Of a DNA stretch of 64,000 bases, positions 26,791 through 35,485 are shown in pieces (the stretch's first letter is position 1; the number at the start of each line of letters is the position of its first letter). A program made the position numbers and the translations under genes. The notes below the pieces were generated by a model. The model worked only from the letters and a program-made list of their open reading frames with translations, did no database searches and was not told the origin of the DNA. The stretch comes from Pseudescherichia sp032055545 (lineage in GTDB: Bacteria; Pseudomonadota; Gammaproteobacteria; Enterobacterales; Enterobacteriaceae). Location of the stretch: assembly GCA_032055545.1 (NCBI GenBank), contig DAMBQR010000007.1, positions 35,802 through 99,801 of the forward strand, read 5' to 3'.

Positions 26791-27402
26791 TCACATCGCG
26801 GCGCGGAGCGCTTCACGAATAAGTGTTTCACTGCTGGCATCCGGGCGTGCCAGCTTACTGACCATGCGGCTGGCTTCCTGCGGCTTGTAGCCCAGCGCCA
26901 CCAGCGCAGCAACGGCTTCCTGTTCGGCGTCGTCCGCCGACGGACCCGCGGGCGACGTCAGCACCAGATCCGCCGCCGGGGTAAAGAGATCGCCATGCAG
27001 GCCTTTGAAGCGGTCTTTCATCTCGACAATCAGTCGCTCGGCGGTCTTTTTACCGATGCCGGGCAGCTTCACCAGCGCGGCCGGCTCTTCGCGCTCCACG
27101 GCGTTAACGAACTGCTGCGCCGACATGCCTGAGAGGATCGCCAGCGCCAGCTTCGGCCCGACGCCGTTGGTTTTGATCAGCTCTTTAAACAGGGTGCGCT
27201 CCTGTTTGTTGTTGAAGCCGTACAGCAGCTGGGCATCTTCACGTACCACAAAGTGGGTGAAGACGATCGCTTCCTGTCCGGCGTCCGGTAGCTCATAGAA
27301 GCAGGTCATCGGCATATGCACTTCATAGCCTACGCCGTTGGTCTCCAGCAGTACCAGCGGGGGTTGTTTCTCGACAATAATGCCTCTGAGTCTGCCTATC
27401 AC
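26791..27402 (-). CDS. ruvA: Holliday junction recognition protein RuvA
   Basis: 203 residues, the same as E. coli. Domain I (about 1-64, MIGRLRGIIVEKQPP), domain II with two helix-hairpin-helix motifs (LIKTNGVGPKLALAIL and LVKLPGIGKKTAERLI), and the flexible-linked domain III (about 155-203) that contacts RuvB. RuvA tetramers hold the junction in square form. A LexA box lies 51 bases upstream. K-12 has yebB between ruvA and ruvC; here it is absent. Confidence 0.98.
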   Translation of the reverse strand: MIGRLRGIIVEKQPPLVLLETNGVGYEVHMPMTCFYELPDAGQEAIVFTHFVVREDAQLLYGFNNKQERTLFKELIKTNGVGPKLALAILSGMSAQQFVNAVEREEPAALVKLPGIGKKTAERLIVEMKDRFKGLHGDLFTPAADLVLTSPAGPSADDAEQEAVAALVALGYKPQEASRMVSKLARPDASSETLIREALRAAM

Positions 27403-27443
27403 GTTTCGCTCCTGCGCTATCGGCTAAAATTTTCTCTATGATA

Positions 27444-27480
27444 TAAAAAAGGCTGGATACATATCCAGCCTCTTTTTTAT
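27444..27480 (-). promoter_or_regulatory. LexA operator of ruvAB overlapping the ruvC terminator
   Basis: CTGGATACATATCCAG (27453-27468) is a palindrome fitting the relaxed LexA consensus and resembles the E. coli ruvA operator as recalled (CTGGATATCTATCCAG). It extends to GGCTGGAT/ATCCAGCC, directly after the ruvC stop, and is followed on the minus strand by a run of T. So it also looks like a Rho-independent terminator for ruvC. TATCAT (minus strand, about 27440) could be the ruvA -10. Confidence 0.78.
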
Positions 27481-28002
27481 TTAACGTAACCGCCCTCGCG
27501 CAAGATTGAGTCGGGTTTCACTCATCTGCATGGCGTTTTGGCTGACGTGGCAGTGGGTAATGGCTATGGCTAACGCATCGGCGGCGTCCGCCTGCGGGTT
27601 AGCAGGCAGCTTGAGTAGGGTTCGCACCATGTGCTGCACCTGACTCTTCTCTGCGCTGCCGATACCGACCACCGTCTGCTTCACCTGGCGGGCGGCATAC
27701 TCAAAGACCGGCAGATCCTGGTTTACCGCTGCCACAATCGCCACCCCGCGCGCCTGCCCCAGCTTTAGCGCCGAGTCGGCGTTTTTCGCCATAAAGACCT
27801 GCTCAATGGCGAAAAAGTCGGGCTGGAACTGGGTGATGATCTCCGACACGCCCGCATAAATCAGCTTCAGGCGCGACGGGAGATCGTCAACCTTGGTACG
27901 GATACAGCCGCTGCCAAGGTAGGTGAGCTGTCTGCCGACCTGGCGGATCACGCCGTAGCCGGTGATGCGTGAGCCGGGATCAATACCAAGAATGATTGAC
28001 AC
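27481..28002 (-). CDS. ruvC: Holliday junction resolvase RuvC
   Basis: 173 residues if translation starts at the second of two adjacent GTG codons (28002); this one is six bases from GGAGG and gives the E. coli length and N-terminus (SIILGIDPGSR). The first GTG (28005) is only three bases away from GGAGG. The four acidic catalytic residues are in GIDPGS (D7), FAIEQVF (E), and ADAADALA (two D). It cuts the four-way junction made by RuvAB. It lies downstream of yebC on the same strand. Confidence 0.97.
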   Translation of the reverse strand: MSIILGIDPGSRITGYGVIRQVGRQLTYLGSGCIRTKVDDLPSRLKLIYAGVSEIITQFQPDFFAIEQVFMAKNADSALKLGQARGVAIVAAVNQDLPVFEYAARQVKQTVVGIGSAEKSQVQHMVRTLLKLPANPQADAADALAIAITHCHVSQNAMQMSETRLNLARGRLR

Positions 28003-28035
28003 CACGCACCTCCTTTTTTACGGATTCAGACTGCA

Positions 28036-28779
28036 TCATTCGAGGGTTGCTGCAACCTCGTCAGAGATCTCACCGTTGTGGTAGACCTCCTGCACATCGT
28101 CGCAATCCTCCAGCATGTCGATCAGGCGCAGCAGCTTCGACGCGGTCTCGGCATCCATATCCGCTTTCGTGGATGGGATCATCGATACTTCAGCGTTGTC
28201 TGCTTTCAGGCCAGCGGCCTCCAGCGCATCACGCACCGCGCCCATCTCTTCCCATGCGGTGTAGACGTCAATCGCGCCGTCGTCATAGGTCACCACGTCT
28301 TCTGCACCCGCTTCCAGCGCCGCTTCCATGATCGCATCTTCGTCGCCCTGCTCGAAGGAGATCACCCCTTTCTTGCTGAACAGGTAGGCAACGGAGCCGT
28401 CAGTTCCCAGGTTGCCACCGGTTTTGGTGAACGCGTGGCGAACTTCAGCAACGGTACGGTTACGGTTGTCAGAGAGGCACTCGACCATGACCGCTGTGCC
28501 GCCGGGACCGTAACCTTCATAAATGATGGTCTCCATGTTCGCGTCTTCATCACCGCCTACGCCACGCGCGATAGCGCGGTTCAGGGTGTCGCGCGTCATA
28601 TTGTTGGAGAGCGCTTTATCGATTGCCGCACGCAGACGCGGGTTGGAGCCGGCATCGCCGCCGCCCAGACGCGCCGCCGTCACCAACTCACGAATGATTT
28701 TGGTAAAGATCTTACCGCGTTTAGCATCCTGTGCCGCTTTGCGGTGTTTGGTGTTGGCCCATTTACTGTGACCTGCCAT
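28036..28779 (-). CDS. yebC: YebC/PmpR family protein
   Basis: 247 residues (246 in E. coli), highly conserved from MAGHSKWANTKHRKAAQDAK on, including the central GGVGGDEDANMETIIYEGYG-type region and LFSKKGVISF. Members of the family are described both as transcriptional regulators and, for the YebC2/TACO1 branch, as factors that ease ribosome stalling; which applies here is open. It sits between nudB and ruvC, as in K-12. A good ribosome site (GGAGAAT) precedes it. Confidence 0.96.
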   Translation of the reverse strand: MAGHSKWANTKHRKAAQDAKRGKIFTKIIRELVTAARLGGGDAGSNPRLRAAIDKALSNNMTRDTLNRAIARGVGGDEDANMETIIYEGYGPGGTAVMVECLSDNRNRTVAEVRHAFTKTGGNLGTDGSVAYLFSKKGVISFEQGDEDAIMEAALEAGAEDVVTYDDGAIDVYTAWEEMGAVRDALEAAGLKADNAEVSMIPSTKADMDAETASKLLRLIDMLEDCDDVQEVYHNGEISDEVAATLE

Positions 28780-28803
28780 AAAAAATTCTCCAAAAGCGCC
28801 TTC

Positions 28804-29247
28804 TCAGGCGGCGTTAATTACAAACTCTTCAATCGCCTGCCGGTTGCTCCACGACTTGGTCATGAGGGCGGCATCCGCCGCATCGACCCAGCGGTAGGTC
28901 AGGTGTTCAGTGAACACAATCTCCCGCTCATGAGGCAGCGCAAGACAGAACCACGATTCCGTATTGCGTTCAATACCCGGCGCATAGCGATGACGTAAAT
29001 GCATAAAAATTTCAAACTCCACCGTGCGCTGACAGTCGATCAAGGTCAGCTGCTCTGCTGCAACATCGATGGCGACCTCTTCCTTTACTTCACGCACGGC
29101 GGCCTGCAGCGCGGTTTCCCCCTCTTCCAGGCTGCCGGTAACCGACTGCCAGAAATTGGGATCGTCGCGTCGTTGTAGCATCAGCACCCGTTTCGTGTCC
29201 TGGGCGTAGATCACGACAAGAACAGAGACAGGACACTTAAAAGTCAT
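28804..29247 (-). CDS. nudB: Dihydroneopterin triphosphate diphosphatase NudB
   Basis: 147 residues. A Nudix hydrolase that removes pyrophosphate from dihydroneopterin triphosphate in folate synthesis. The Nudix box G-x5-E-x7-RE-x2-EE-xG reads GSLEEGETALQAAVREVKEE. Its start shares one base with the aspS stop, so translation is coupled. It lies between aspS and yebC, as in K-12. Confidence 0.95.
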   Translation of the reverse strand: MTFKCPVSVLVVIYAQDTKRVLMLQRRDDPNFWQSVTGSLEEGETALQAAVREVKEEVAIDVAAEQLTLIDCQRTVEFEIFMHLRHRYAPGIERNTESWFCLALPHEREIVFTEHLTYRWVDAADAALMTKSWSNRQAIEEFVINAA

Positions 29248-31019
29248 TAGCTATTCTCAGCCTTTTTGATCACCTCAATACCCAGCTCGGTCAGCGCGGC
29301 TTGGTTGGCGAAGCTTGGCGCTTCGGTCATCAGGCAGGCGGCGGCAGTGGTTTTCGGGAAGGCGATCACGTCACGGATGTTGTCAGTGCCGGTCAGCAGC
29401 ATGGTCAGGCGATCGAGACCGAAGGCCAGGCCCGCGTGCGGCGGCGTACCGTATTTCAGGGCGTCGAGCAGGAAGCCGAACTTCTCGCGCTGCTCCTGCT
29501 CGGTAATGCCGAGGATGCCAAACACCGTCTGCTGCATTTCACCGCGGTGAATACGCACCGAGCCACCGCCCACTTCATAGCCGTTGATGACCATATCGTA
29601 GGCGTTAGCAATCGCGGTTTCCGGCGCGGCCTTCAGCTCTTCCGGCGTCATGTTGCTTGGTGCGGTGAACGGGTGGTGCATCGCGGTCAGGCCGCCTTCG
29701 CCGTCCTCTTCGAACATCGGGAAGTCGATCACCCACAGCGGTGCCCACTTAGTCTCGTCGGTGATGCTCAGGTCTTTACCCAGCTTCAGGCGCAGCGCGC
29801 CCATTGCGTCGGCAACCACTTTGCGGTTGTCCGCGCCGAAGAAGATCATGTCGCCATCTTGCGCACCGGTACGCTCCAGAATCGCTTCGATAATCTCGGC
29901 GTTCAGGAACTTCGCTACCGGGCTGGTGATGCCTTCCAGTCCCTTCGCACGCTCGGTGACCTTAATATAGGCCAGGCCTTTCGCGCCGTAGATCTTAATA
30001 AAGTTGCCGTAGTCATCAATCTGCTTACGGCTCAGGGCTGCGCCGCCCGGCACGCGCAGAGCAGCCACGCGGCCTTTGGCATCGTTGGCAGGACCAGCAA
30101 ACACGGCGAACTCGACGTTTTTCAGCAGGTCGGCAACGTCCACCAGCTCCATTGGGTTACGCAGATCAGGCTTGTCAGAGCCGTAGCGGCGTTCTGCCTC
30201 GGCAAAGGTCATCACCGGGAAGTCGCCCAGGTCCACGTTGATGGTGGCCTGCCACAGCTGACGCACCAGCGCCTCCATCACCTCACGCACCTGCGGCGCG
30301 GTCATGAAAGAGGTCTCGACGTCGATCTGGGTAAATTCAGGTTGACGGTCGGCACGCAAATCTTCATCGCGGAAGCATTTTACGATCTGATAGTAGCGGT
30401 CAAAGCCGGACATCATCAGCAGCTGCTTGAACAGCTGCGGGGACTGCGGCAGCGCGTAGAATTTACCTTTGTGCACGCGGCTCGGGACCAGATAGTCACG
30501 CGCCCCTTCCGGCGTTGCCTTGGTCAGCATCGGGGTTTCGATGTCGAGGAAGCCGTGGTCATCCATAAAGCGGCGCACGAAGCTGGTGATCTTCGCGCGG
30601 GTCTTCAGGCGGTTAGCCATCTCCGGGCGGCGCAGATCCAGATAGCGGTACTTGAGACGCGCCTCTTCGGTGTTGACGTGGTTAGAGTCAAGCGGCAGCG
30701 AATCTGAACGGTTGATGATGGTCAGATCGGAGGCCAGCACTTCAATCTCGCCGGTGGCCATATCGCTGTTGATGTTTTTATCGTCACGGCGGCGCACGGT
30801 GCCGGTGACCTGGATGCAGAACTCATTACGCAGTTCAGAGGCCAGCTTTAACGCATCTGCGCGATCCGGATCGAAAAATACCTGCACGATGCCTTCACGG
30901 TCGCGCATATCGATAAAGATCAGGCTGCCGAGATCGCGGCGGCGGTTGACCCAACCACACAGAGTCACCTGCTGCCCCTCGTGGGACAGTCGAAGCTGTC
31001 CGCAATATTCTGTACGCAT
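29247..31019 (-). CDS. aspS: Aspartyl-tRNA synthetase
   Basis: 590 residues, the same as E. coli. A class II synthetase of the bacterial type: N-terminal OB-fold anticodon domain (about 1-105, CGWVNRRRDLGSLIFIDMRD), motif 2 in the FRDEDLRADRQPEF region, the bacteria-specific GAD insertion (about 290-420), and motif 3 GLAFGLDRLTMLL. It charges tRNA-Asp. It heads the aspS-nudB-yebC-ruvC group. The AT-rich island begins upstream of it. Confidence 0.98.
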   Translation of the reverse strand: MRTEYCGQLRLSHEGQQVTLCGWVNRRRDLGSLIFIDMRDREGIVQVFFDPDRADALKLASELRNEFCIQVTGTVRRRDDKNINSDMATGEIEVLASDLTIINRSDSLPLDSNHVNTEEARLKYRYLDLRRPEMANRLKTRAKITSFVRRFMDDHGFLDIETPMLTKATPEGARDYLVPSRVHKGKFYALPQSPQLFKQLLMMSGFDRYYQIVKCFRDEDLRADRQPEFTQIDVETSFMTAPQVREVMEALVRQLWQATINVDLGDFPVMTFAEAERRYGSDKPDLRNPMELVDVADLLKNVEFAVFAGPANDAKGRVAALRVPGGAALSRKQIDDYGNFIKIYGAKGLAYIKVTERAKGLEGITSPVAKFLNAEIIEAILERTGAQDGDMIFFGADNRKVVADAMGALRLKLGKDLSITDETKWAPLWVIDFPMFEEDGEGGLTAMHHPFTAPSNMTPEELKAAPETAIANAYDMVINGYEVGGGSVRIHRGEMQQTVFGILGITEQEQREKFGFLLDALKYGTPPHAGLAFGLDRLTMLLTGTDNIRDVIAFPKTTAAACLMTEAPSFANQAALTELGIEVIKKAENS

Positions 31020-31655
31020 GAGATATCCCTTAACTTAGCCGCAGGCCGTTTGTCGCCTGCCTTGCAGCCACGACGACGCAGCGCGAGCTGAATGTCACAA
31101 CTGGATGAAAAAAGGGGGCTATTATACTGGAAATTCTTCCAGAGGATAAGAGCCAGACCACGCAGACGGGCGATTACTGGCCGCTAAGTAGCAGCCTCTC
31201 ACAAAAATTAACAAATTTGTACTCCAGGCTAACCTCATCGCGCCGGTAGTTATCGAACTTCAGAAGGGCATTCTGTCACACGGCTCAGCTATGCGTGCCG
31301 TCTCCAGTTGACGTGAAAGCACATCTTCAACCTGGCGCGGCGGTAATCGGTTTCCACCACTCTGGTATCTGTCTTTTATTACCAGCAGATGGGTTTTGCC
31401 TGTAACGTTAAGCTTCGACAGTGTTGAAATGACTCTTACTGACAATCCGTCATAAAAATTAACATGTCTTGTGTAATAGTATTACCACTACCTTTTATAA
31501 ATATAAAAATAAGCAAAAAAAAGATACGGATGATTTAAAAAAAACGACTCATTATTGTATTTCCTATAAAGTGTAATTTATTGATTAATGTCAAAAAACA
31601 ATAACCAATGGAGAGATAATTTAATTAAAAGCCAACAACTAACAAAGGAAATAAC
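31020..31655. other. Gene-poor junction between aspS and the AT-rich island
   Basis: 636 bases without a confident gene. It holds the aspS leader, the left copy of the island's flanking repeat (31198), a 61-codon minus-strand frame (31260-31445, ending RQLETARIAEPCDRMPF) that is not recognised and may be a fragment, and from about 31450 a very AT-rich stretch that should contain the promoter of the next gene. AAGGAAATAAC just before 31656 is a good ribosome site. Confidence 0.6.
31198..31232 (+). repeat. Left copy of the direct repeat flanking the island
   Basis: CTCACAAAAATTAACAAA (31198-31215) recurs exactly at 33965-33982, and the similarity continues through TTTGT, CCAGG and TAAC to about 31232. 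The two copies lie 2.77 kb apart, on either side of the AT-rich gene. Confidence 0.8.
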
Positions 31656-33068
31656 ATGTGGACAAGCGATCCTTCCAATAGCCTTATCGTTGCCAACCCT
31701 GCTCACGGCCAGGCGCAAAAAATCACTCCAGATAATGATGGTGGTTTTTTTATTAGCTGGCTCGATCAGGAACAGGGGTATTCATTGTATCTTCAACGAC
31801 TGGACGCGCTGGGTAATTTATTATTACCTTTATCTTCTCCTAGTAGCGATGGGATTTTAGTTTATCAGCGAGTAGTTCCGTACAGTACTGATTATGGTGT
31901 GACTATTGATAGTGCAGGAAATGTCATCTTTGGCATAGACTCTGGTATACAATATGCCGATGGAAGCAGCGATGTGGGCGGTAATGCCGTTGCCTGTAAG
32001 GTTTCACCTGAGGGGGAGTTATTGTTTGGATCTACGGGTATTATCGTATCTTCTGAAAGCGAAAACATAGGCGGTGATGTTCATTGTACAGCGACCAATG
32101 ATGGTGGCGTTGTATTTGGCTGGGGTGTGGGTGAATACTTTTCTACTCAGTTTACAAAAATTAGTCACACTGGAGCTATTGCCTGGAGTACGTCATTAAC
32201 TCGACCATCTCCAGAACTTCAGATTTCATTAAATAGTATTGCCTCATCAGATAATGGCAGTGTTATCGTATCATTTTTCATCAATGAAAAACCTCAAGGC
32301 TCATCCTATAGTTCTCCCGGGGACTTATTAACTCAAAAACTGGATGGTGCTGATGGCAGTCATCAGTGGTCAGAACCCGTATATATATATAAAAGACAAA
32401 GCTATAATGAAACAGGTGTTGGTCCAAGAGGTGAAGCCTTAAGCGTTAATGATGGGGGTGTAAATGTATATTTTGCCACACCGGCACAAGACGGCGAAAG
32501 CGATGCGATATATGTTCAAGGTGTTAATTATGATGGAGTTACACTTTTCCCGGAAAATGGCACTCTAGTTTCCACTAATATTGATGCACATAAAACAGAA
32601 CCAGTAATAGGATTTAACCAAAGTAGTGTCTATGTTGCATGGAACTCCAGGGAGCAACTACAGTATGTACAAGGTGACCATTCAGCTGTGTTTATACAGC
32701 TGATTAACAATACTGGACAACGGCTATGGGGGGACTACGGGCTACAGCTAGAAGATTACTTCATCAATAACGGAGGTTCAGATCCGATAGCGATAATGCC
32801 AGCAGGAAATGATGTTCTGATCGCATGGATACCAGCATTTTCATCACAAACTCCAGGACTCATAAGCAATATTACCACAGCCTTGCTGGATGAGAATGGT
32901 TCTTATGTTTGGGATAGACAGACAGTTGATGTGAAAAATAACGCTACATCAACCTATACGCCGGGAGCAGCAAAAAGTACAGGCAATAACTTCGTAGCTA
33001 TCTCATGGTTAGATGATTACACACCTTTAAGGGCTCAAAATATCGACTTTACTGGCAAGCTTGGATAA
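31656..33068 (+). CDS. Unrecognised beta-propeller-like protein in an AT-rich island
   Basis: 470 residues that I do not recognise as a named family. The sequence is visibly richer in A and T than the backbone, and rare codons (ATA, AGA, TTA) are common. It shows about eight spaced repeats of the type D-x-G-[GN]-x-[VFI]-x-[VIF]-x-W...[VY]-x-Q-x-[LI]-[DN]-x-x-G-x-x-x-W, near residues 26, 88, 148, 197, 266, 322, 380 and 438, as expected for a propeller of 7-8 four-stranded blades. No signal peptide or membrane segment is seen, and a stop (TAA at 31626) closes the frame upstream, so secretion by the Sec route is unlikely. The start is supported by AAGGAAATAAC. A strong terminator follows, so it is a single-gene unit. 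Its function is unknown. Confidence 0.85.
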   Translation: MWTSDPSNSLIVANPAHGQAQKITPDNDGGFFISWLDQEQGYSLYLQRLDALGNLLLPLSSPSSDGILVYQRVVPYSTDYGVTIDSAGNVIFGIDSGIQYADGSSDVGGNAVACKVSPEGELLFGSTGIIVSSESENIGGDVHCTATNDGGVVFGWGVGEYFSTQFTKISHTGAIAWSTSLTRPSPELQISLNSIASSDNGSVIVSFFINEKPQGSSYSSPGDLLTQKLDGADGSHQWSEPVYIYKRQSYNETGVGPRGEALSVNDGGVNVYFATPAQDGESDAIYVQGVNYDGVTLFPENGTLVSTNIDAHKTEPVIGFNQSSVYVAWNSREQLQYVQGDHSAVFIQLINNTGQRLWGDYGLQLEDYFINNGGSDPIAIMPAGNDVLIAWIPAFSSQTPGLISNITTALLDENGSYVWDRQTVDVKNNATSTYTPGAAKSTGNNFVAISWLDDYTPLRAQNIDFTGKLG

Positions 33069-33112
33069 TGATCCTCGCTTAGTAGACTCATATTGGTATA
33101 TCTAAAGCGGTC

Positions 33113-33151
33113 AATCCGGTGAGACAGTCTTCTGTCCCACCGGATTTTTTT
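33113..33151 (+). terminator. Terminator after the propeller gene
   Basis: AATCCGGTG-A-GACAG and CTGTC-C-CACCGGATT form a long stem with a single mismatch and a short loop (TCTT), followed by seven T. It is strong and correctly placed 45 bases after the stop. Confidence 0.9.
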
Positions 33152-33196
33152 ACCCCTGACCCAGTGTTACGTTTTCATTATTTACGCCTTTTACGC

Positions 33197-33562
33197 TTAC
33201 TGAGAGAATACATCTTTCAGTGCTGCGACTTCGGCTGATATCTGAGCGTAACCCAGACGTGTTTCCACTGGTTCGATATGGCGTTGCCAGTCAGCTTGAG
33301 CAAGTTTCTTGCAGCGAGATCCTGTAGCCTTCTTAGTGATATCTTCGGTCTGCCAGACGAGCACAACCGCGAACTGTGAATATGAGCAAATTCCTTTGAA
33401 TGTCCACCCTTTGTCTGACCCCTCGGAGACGTTGCGGCCTAAGCTGCTGATAGGTGATGTCTGATCATGGTAACCAGTCACTGCTAATGGGTTTGCGAGA
33501 TGTCGCTTATACGCTTCTGCTGTGAATGCCTGCTGTAAAGTAGCGAAAGAATCGTGTTCGAC
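33197..33562 (-). pseudogene. Unrecognised coding remnant in the island
   Basis: The minus-strand frame is open for about 121 codons from a stop (TAG at 33563-33565) to 33197. It reads like real protein (ATLQQAFTAEAYKRHLAN ... GWTFKGICSYSQFAVVLVWQ ... ALKDVFSQ), but the only start codon is a GTG at 33481, with no ribosome site, in the middle of the frame. That suggests the 3' part of a longer gene whose beginning was lost. I do not recognise the family. Confidence 0.35.
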
Positions 33563-34052
33563 CTACGCAGAAGCAAGATTCAGCTTGGCAGTTTTTTCCC
33601 CATGCTCCTGCCGGGTAGAAGATATGGAGCATAGCATGCACTTATTTAACGTCTACTGTTTCCCCCAGGACAGCCCGCTAGCAGCAAACAAAACGGAACC
33701 TTTTAAACACATTTTTATATTTAGCTAATAACGTCATCACCGACTCATCTGGATGTTAGTAGCCTCACTCCCCCTTCCCTTATGCTATTTTTCATCATTC
33801 ACCCTCCATAAAGAAAGGTTTATAATAGCAATTTAGCTCCACAGATAAATTATTTAGTTACTGAATGCTTAGCGCTTGTAATTTATACTCTCATAAATAA
33901 TTACTCTAAAATAGCTAAGTAATAGTCTTCACCTATAGCCTGACTGCATAGTTTTTCATCTACGCTCACAAAAATTAACAAAATTTGTGCCCCAGGGTAA
34001 CGTCTTTTACGCTTACTGTATGGGCAAAATGACGCATATAACAGGAGCTAAC
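33563..34052. other. Right part of the island and yecD leader
   Basis: About 490 AT-rich bases with no confident gene. A 68-codon plus-strand frame (33522-33728) overlaps it and lacks any coding features. The right copy of the flanking repeat starts at 33965. AGGAG before the yecD ATG is clear. Confidence 0.6.
33965..34001 (+). repeat. Right copy of the direct repeat flanking the island
   Basis: CTCACAAAAATTAACAAA (33965-33982) is identical to 31198-31215 and is followed by a similar TTTGT...CCAGG...TAAC. The next bases CTTTTACGCTTACTG (34004-34018) also occur at 33188-33202, so part of this junction is present a third time inside the island. Confidence 0.8.
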
Positions 34053-34619
34053 ATGCCAGAACTTAACGCGAAAACAACCGCCCTTGTGGTTATCGATCTT
34101 CAGGAGGGTATTCTGCCGTTTGCTGGCGGTCCCCATACGGCGGATGAGGTTGTTGCTCGCGCCGCCCGGCTGGCAGAGAAATTTCGTGCCAATGGCGCAC
34201 CGGTAGTGATGGTACGCGTAGGCTGGTCGGCAGATTTCGCCGAGGCGCTCAAGCAGCCCGTTGATGCCCCCATCGGCGGTCACGCCCTGCCCCCGGAGTG
34301 GTGGCACTACCCGGTGGCGCTCGGCAAACGCGATGGCGATATCGAGGTGATCAAACGTCAGTGGGGTGCCTTCTACGGCACCGATCTGGAACTGCAGCTG
34401 CGCCGCCGCGGCATCGACACCATTGTGCTGTGCGGTATCTCCACCAACATCGGCGTTGAGTCCACCGCCCGCAATGCGTGGGAGCTGGGCTTTAACCTGA
34501 TCGTGGTGGAGGACGCCTGTAGCGCCGCCAGCAGCGACCAGCACCAGGGGAGCTTTACGCATATCTTCCCGCGCATTGGCCGGGTACGCAGCACCAACGA
34601 GATCCTCTCCGCGCTATGA
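34053..34619 (+). CDS. yecD: Isochorismatase-family hydrolase YecD
   Basis: 188 residues from the ATG at 34053, the same as E. coli YecD; the in-frame codon at 33987 would start within the island repeat and lacks a ribosome site. Cysteine-hydrolase features: D in VVIDLQEGI, K in VIKRQWGAF, and the nucleophile cysteine in VLCGISTNIGVESTARNA. The natural substrate is unknown. The stop overlaps the yecE start by four bases. Confidence 0.95.
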   Translation: MPELNAKTTALVVIDLQEGILPFAGGPHTADEVVARAARLAEKFRANGAPVVMVRVGWSADFAEALKQPVDAPIGGHALPPEWWHYPVALGKRDGDIEVIKRQWGAFYGTDLELQLRRRGIDTIVLCGISTNIGVESTARNAWELGFNLIVVEDACSAASSDQHQGSFTHIFPRIGRVRSTNEILSAL

Positions 34620-35434
34620 TCTACATTGGCCTGCCGCAGTGGTCGCACCCGAAGTGGGTGCGCCTTGGCATTACCGATCTCGAAGCCTATGCCCGCCACT
34701 TTAACTGTGTGGAGGGTAACACCACGCTGTATGCCCTGCCAAAGGCCGATATTGTTGCGCGCTGGCACGCCCAGACTACCGACAGCTTTCGCTTCTGCTT
34801 TAAGTTTCCGGCAACCATCTCGCACCAGGCGCGGCTGCGCCAGTGCGGCGATCTCACCGAGGAGTTTTTTAGCCGCATGGCCCCGCTGGCGGAACGTATT
34901 GGCCAGTACTGGCTCCAGCTGCCCGCTTCGTTTGGCCCCCAGGATCTGCCCGCGCTTTGGGCGTTCCTCGACGGCCTGCCTGAAGATTTCCGCTATGGAG
35001 TAGAGGTACGCCATCCTGAGTTTTTTGCCAAGGGCGACGCGGAAACGCAGCTCAACCGGGGTCTGCATACGCGCGGCGTCAACCGGGTGATCCTCGACAG
35101 CCGCCCGGTGCACAGCGCCCTTCCCCGCAGCGAAGCGGTGATCGACGCCCAGCGCAAGAAGCCGGTGGTGCCGGTGCATGCGGTAGTCACGGCGCAGAAT
35201 CCGATGGTGCGCTTTATCGGCAGCGACGACATGGCGCAGAACAGCGCCCTGTTCGCCGTCTGGCTGGGGAAGCTGGCCCAGTGGGAGCAAAGCACCACGC
35301 CCTATCTTTTCCTGCATACGCCGGATATTGCCGAGGCGCCGGTGCTGGTTGATACCCTGTGGTCAGCGCTGCAGCACGCCGTGCCCTCCGTTGGCCCTGC
35401 GCCATCAATTCCGCAACAAACTTCTCTTTTCTGA
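34616..35434 (+). CDS. yecE: DUF72 protein YecE
   Basis: 272 residues, the same as E. coli YecE. A DUF72 family protein with a TIM-barrel-like fold: IGLPQWSHPKWVRLG at the start, FNCVEGNTTLYALP, FRFCFKFPATISH and YGVEVRHPEFF. Its activity is unknown. It is translationally coupled to yecD. Confidence 0.95.
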   Translation: MIYIGLPQWSHPKWVRLGITDLEAYARHFNCVEGNTTLYALPKADIVARWHAQTTDSFRFCFKFPATISHQARLRQCGDLTEEFFSRMAPLAERIGQYWLQLPASFGPQDLPALWAFLDGLPEDFRYGVEVRHPEFFAKGDAETQLNRGLHTRGVNRVILDSRPVHSALPRSEAVIDAQRKKPVVPVHAVVTAQNPMVRFIGSDDMAQNSALFAVWLGKLAQWEQSTTPYLFLHTPDIAEAPVLVDTLWSALQHAVPSVGPAPSIPQQTSLF

Positions 35435-35485
35435 AGCAGGCGCTATCATAGAGGCGTACCCTTTCCGGGCTTAAATGGAGTTTCT

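Noticed and set aside
29301..30707. A 468-codon plus-strand open frame opposite aspS
   Set aside because: Shadow of the well-identified aspS; the translation has no recognisable motif and is rich in His, Gln and Arg as expected for antisense reading.
31588..31860. A 90-codon plus-strand frame overlapping the start of the propeller gene
   Set aside because: Out of frame with the propeller gene, which has the better ribosome site and repeats; the product has no features.
33522..33728. A 68-codon plus-strand frame in the island
   Set aside because: No ribosome site, cysteine-rich odd composition, and overlap with the opposite-strand remnant.
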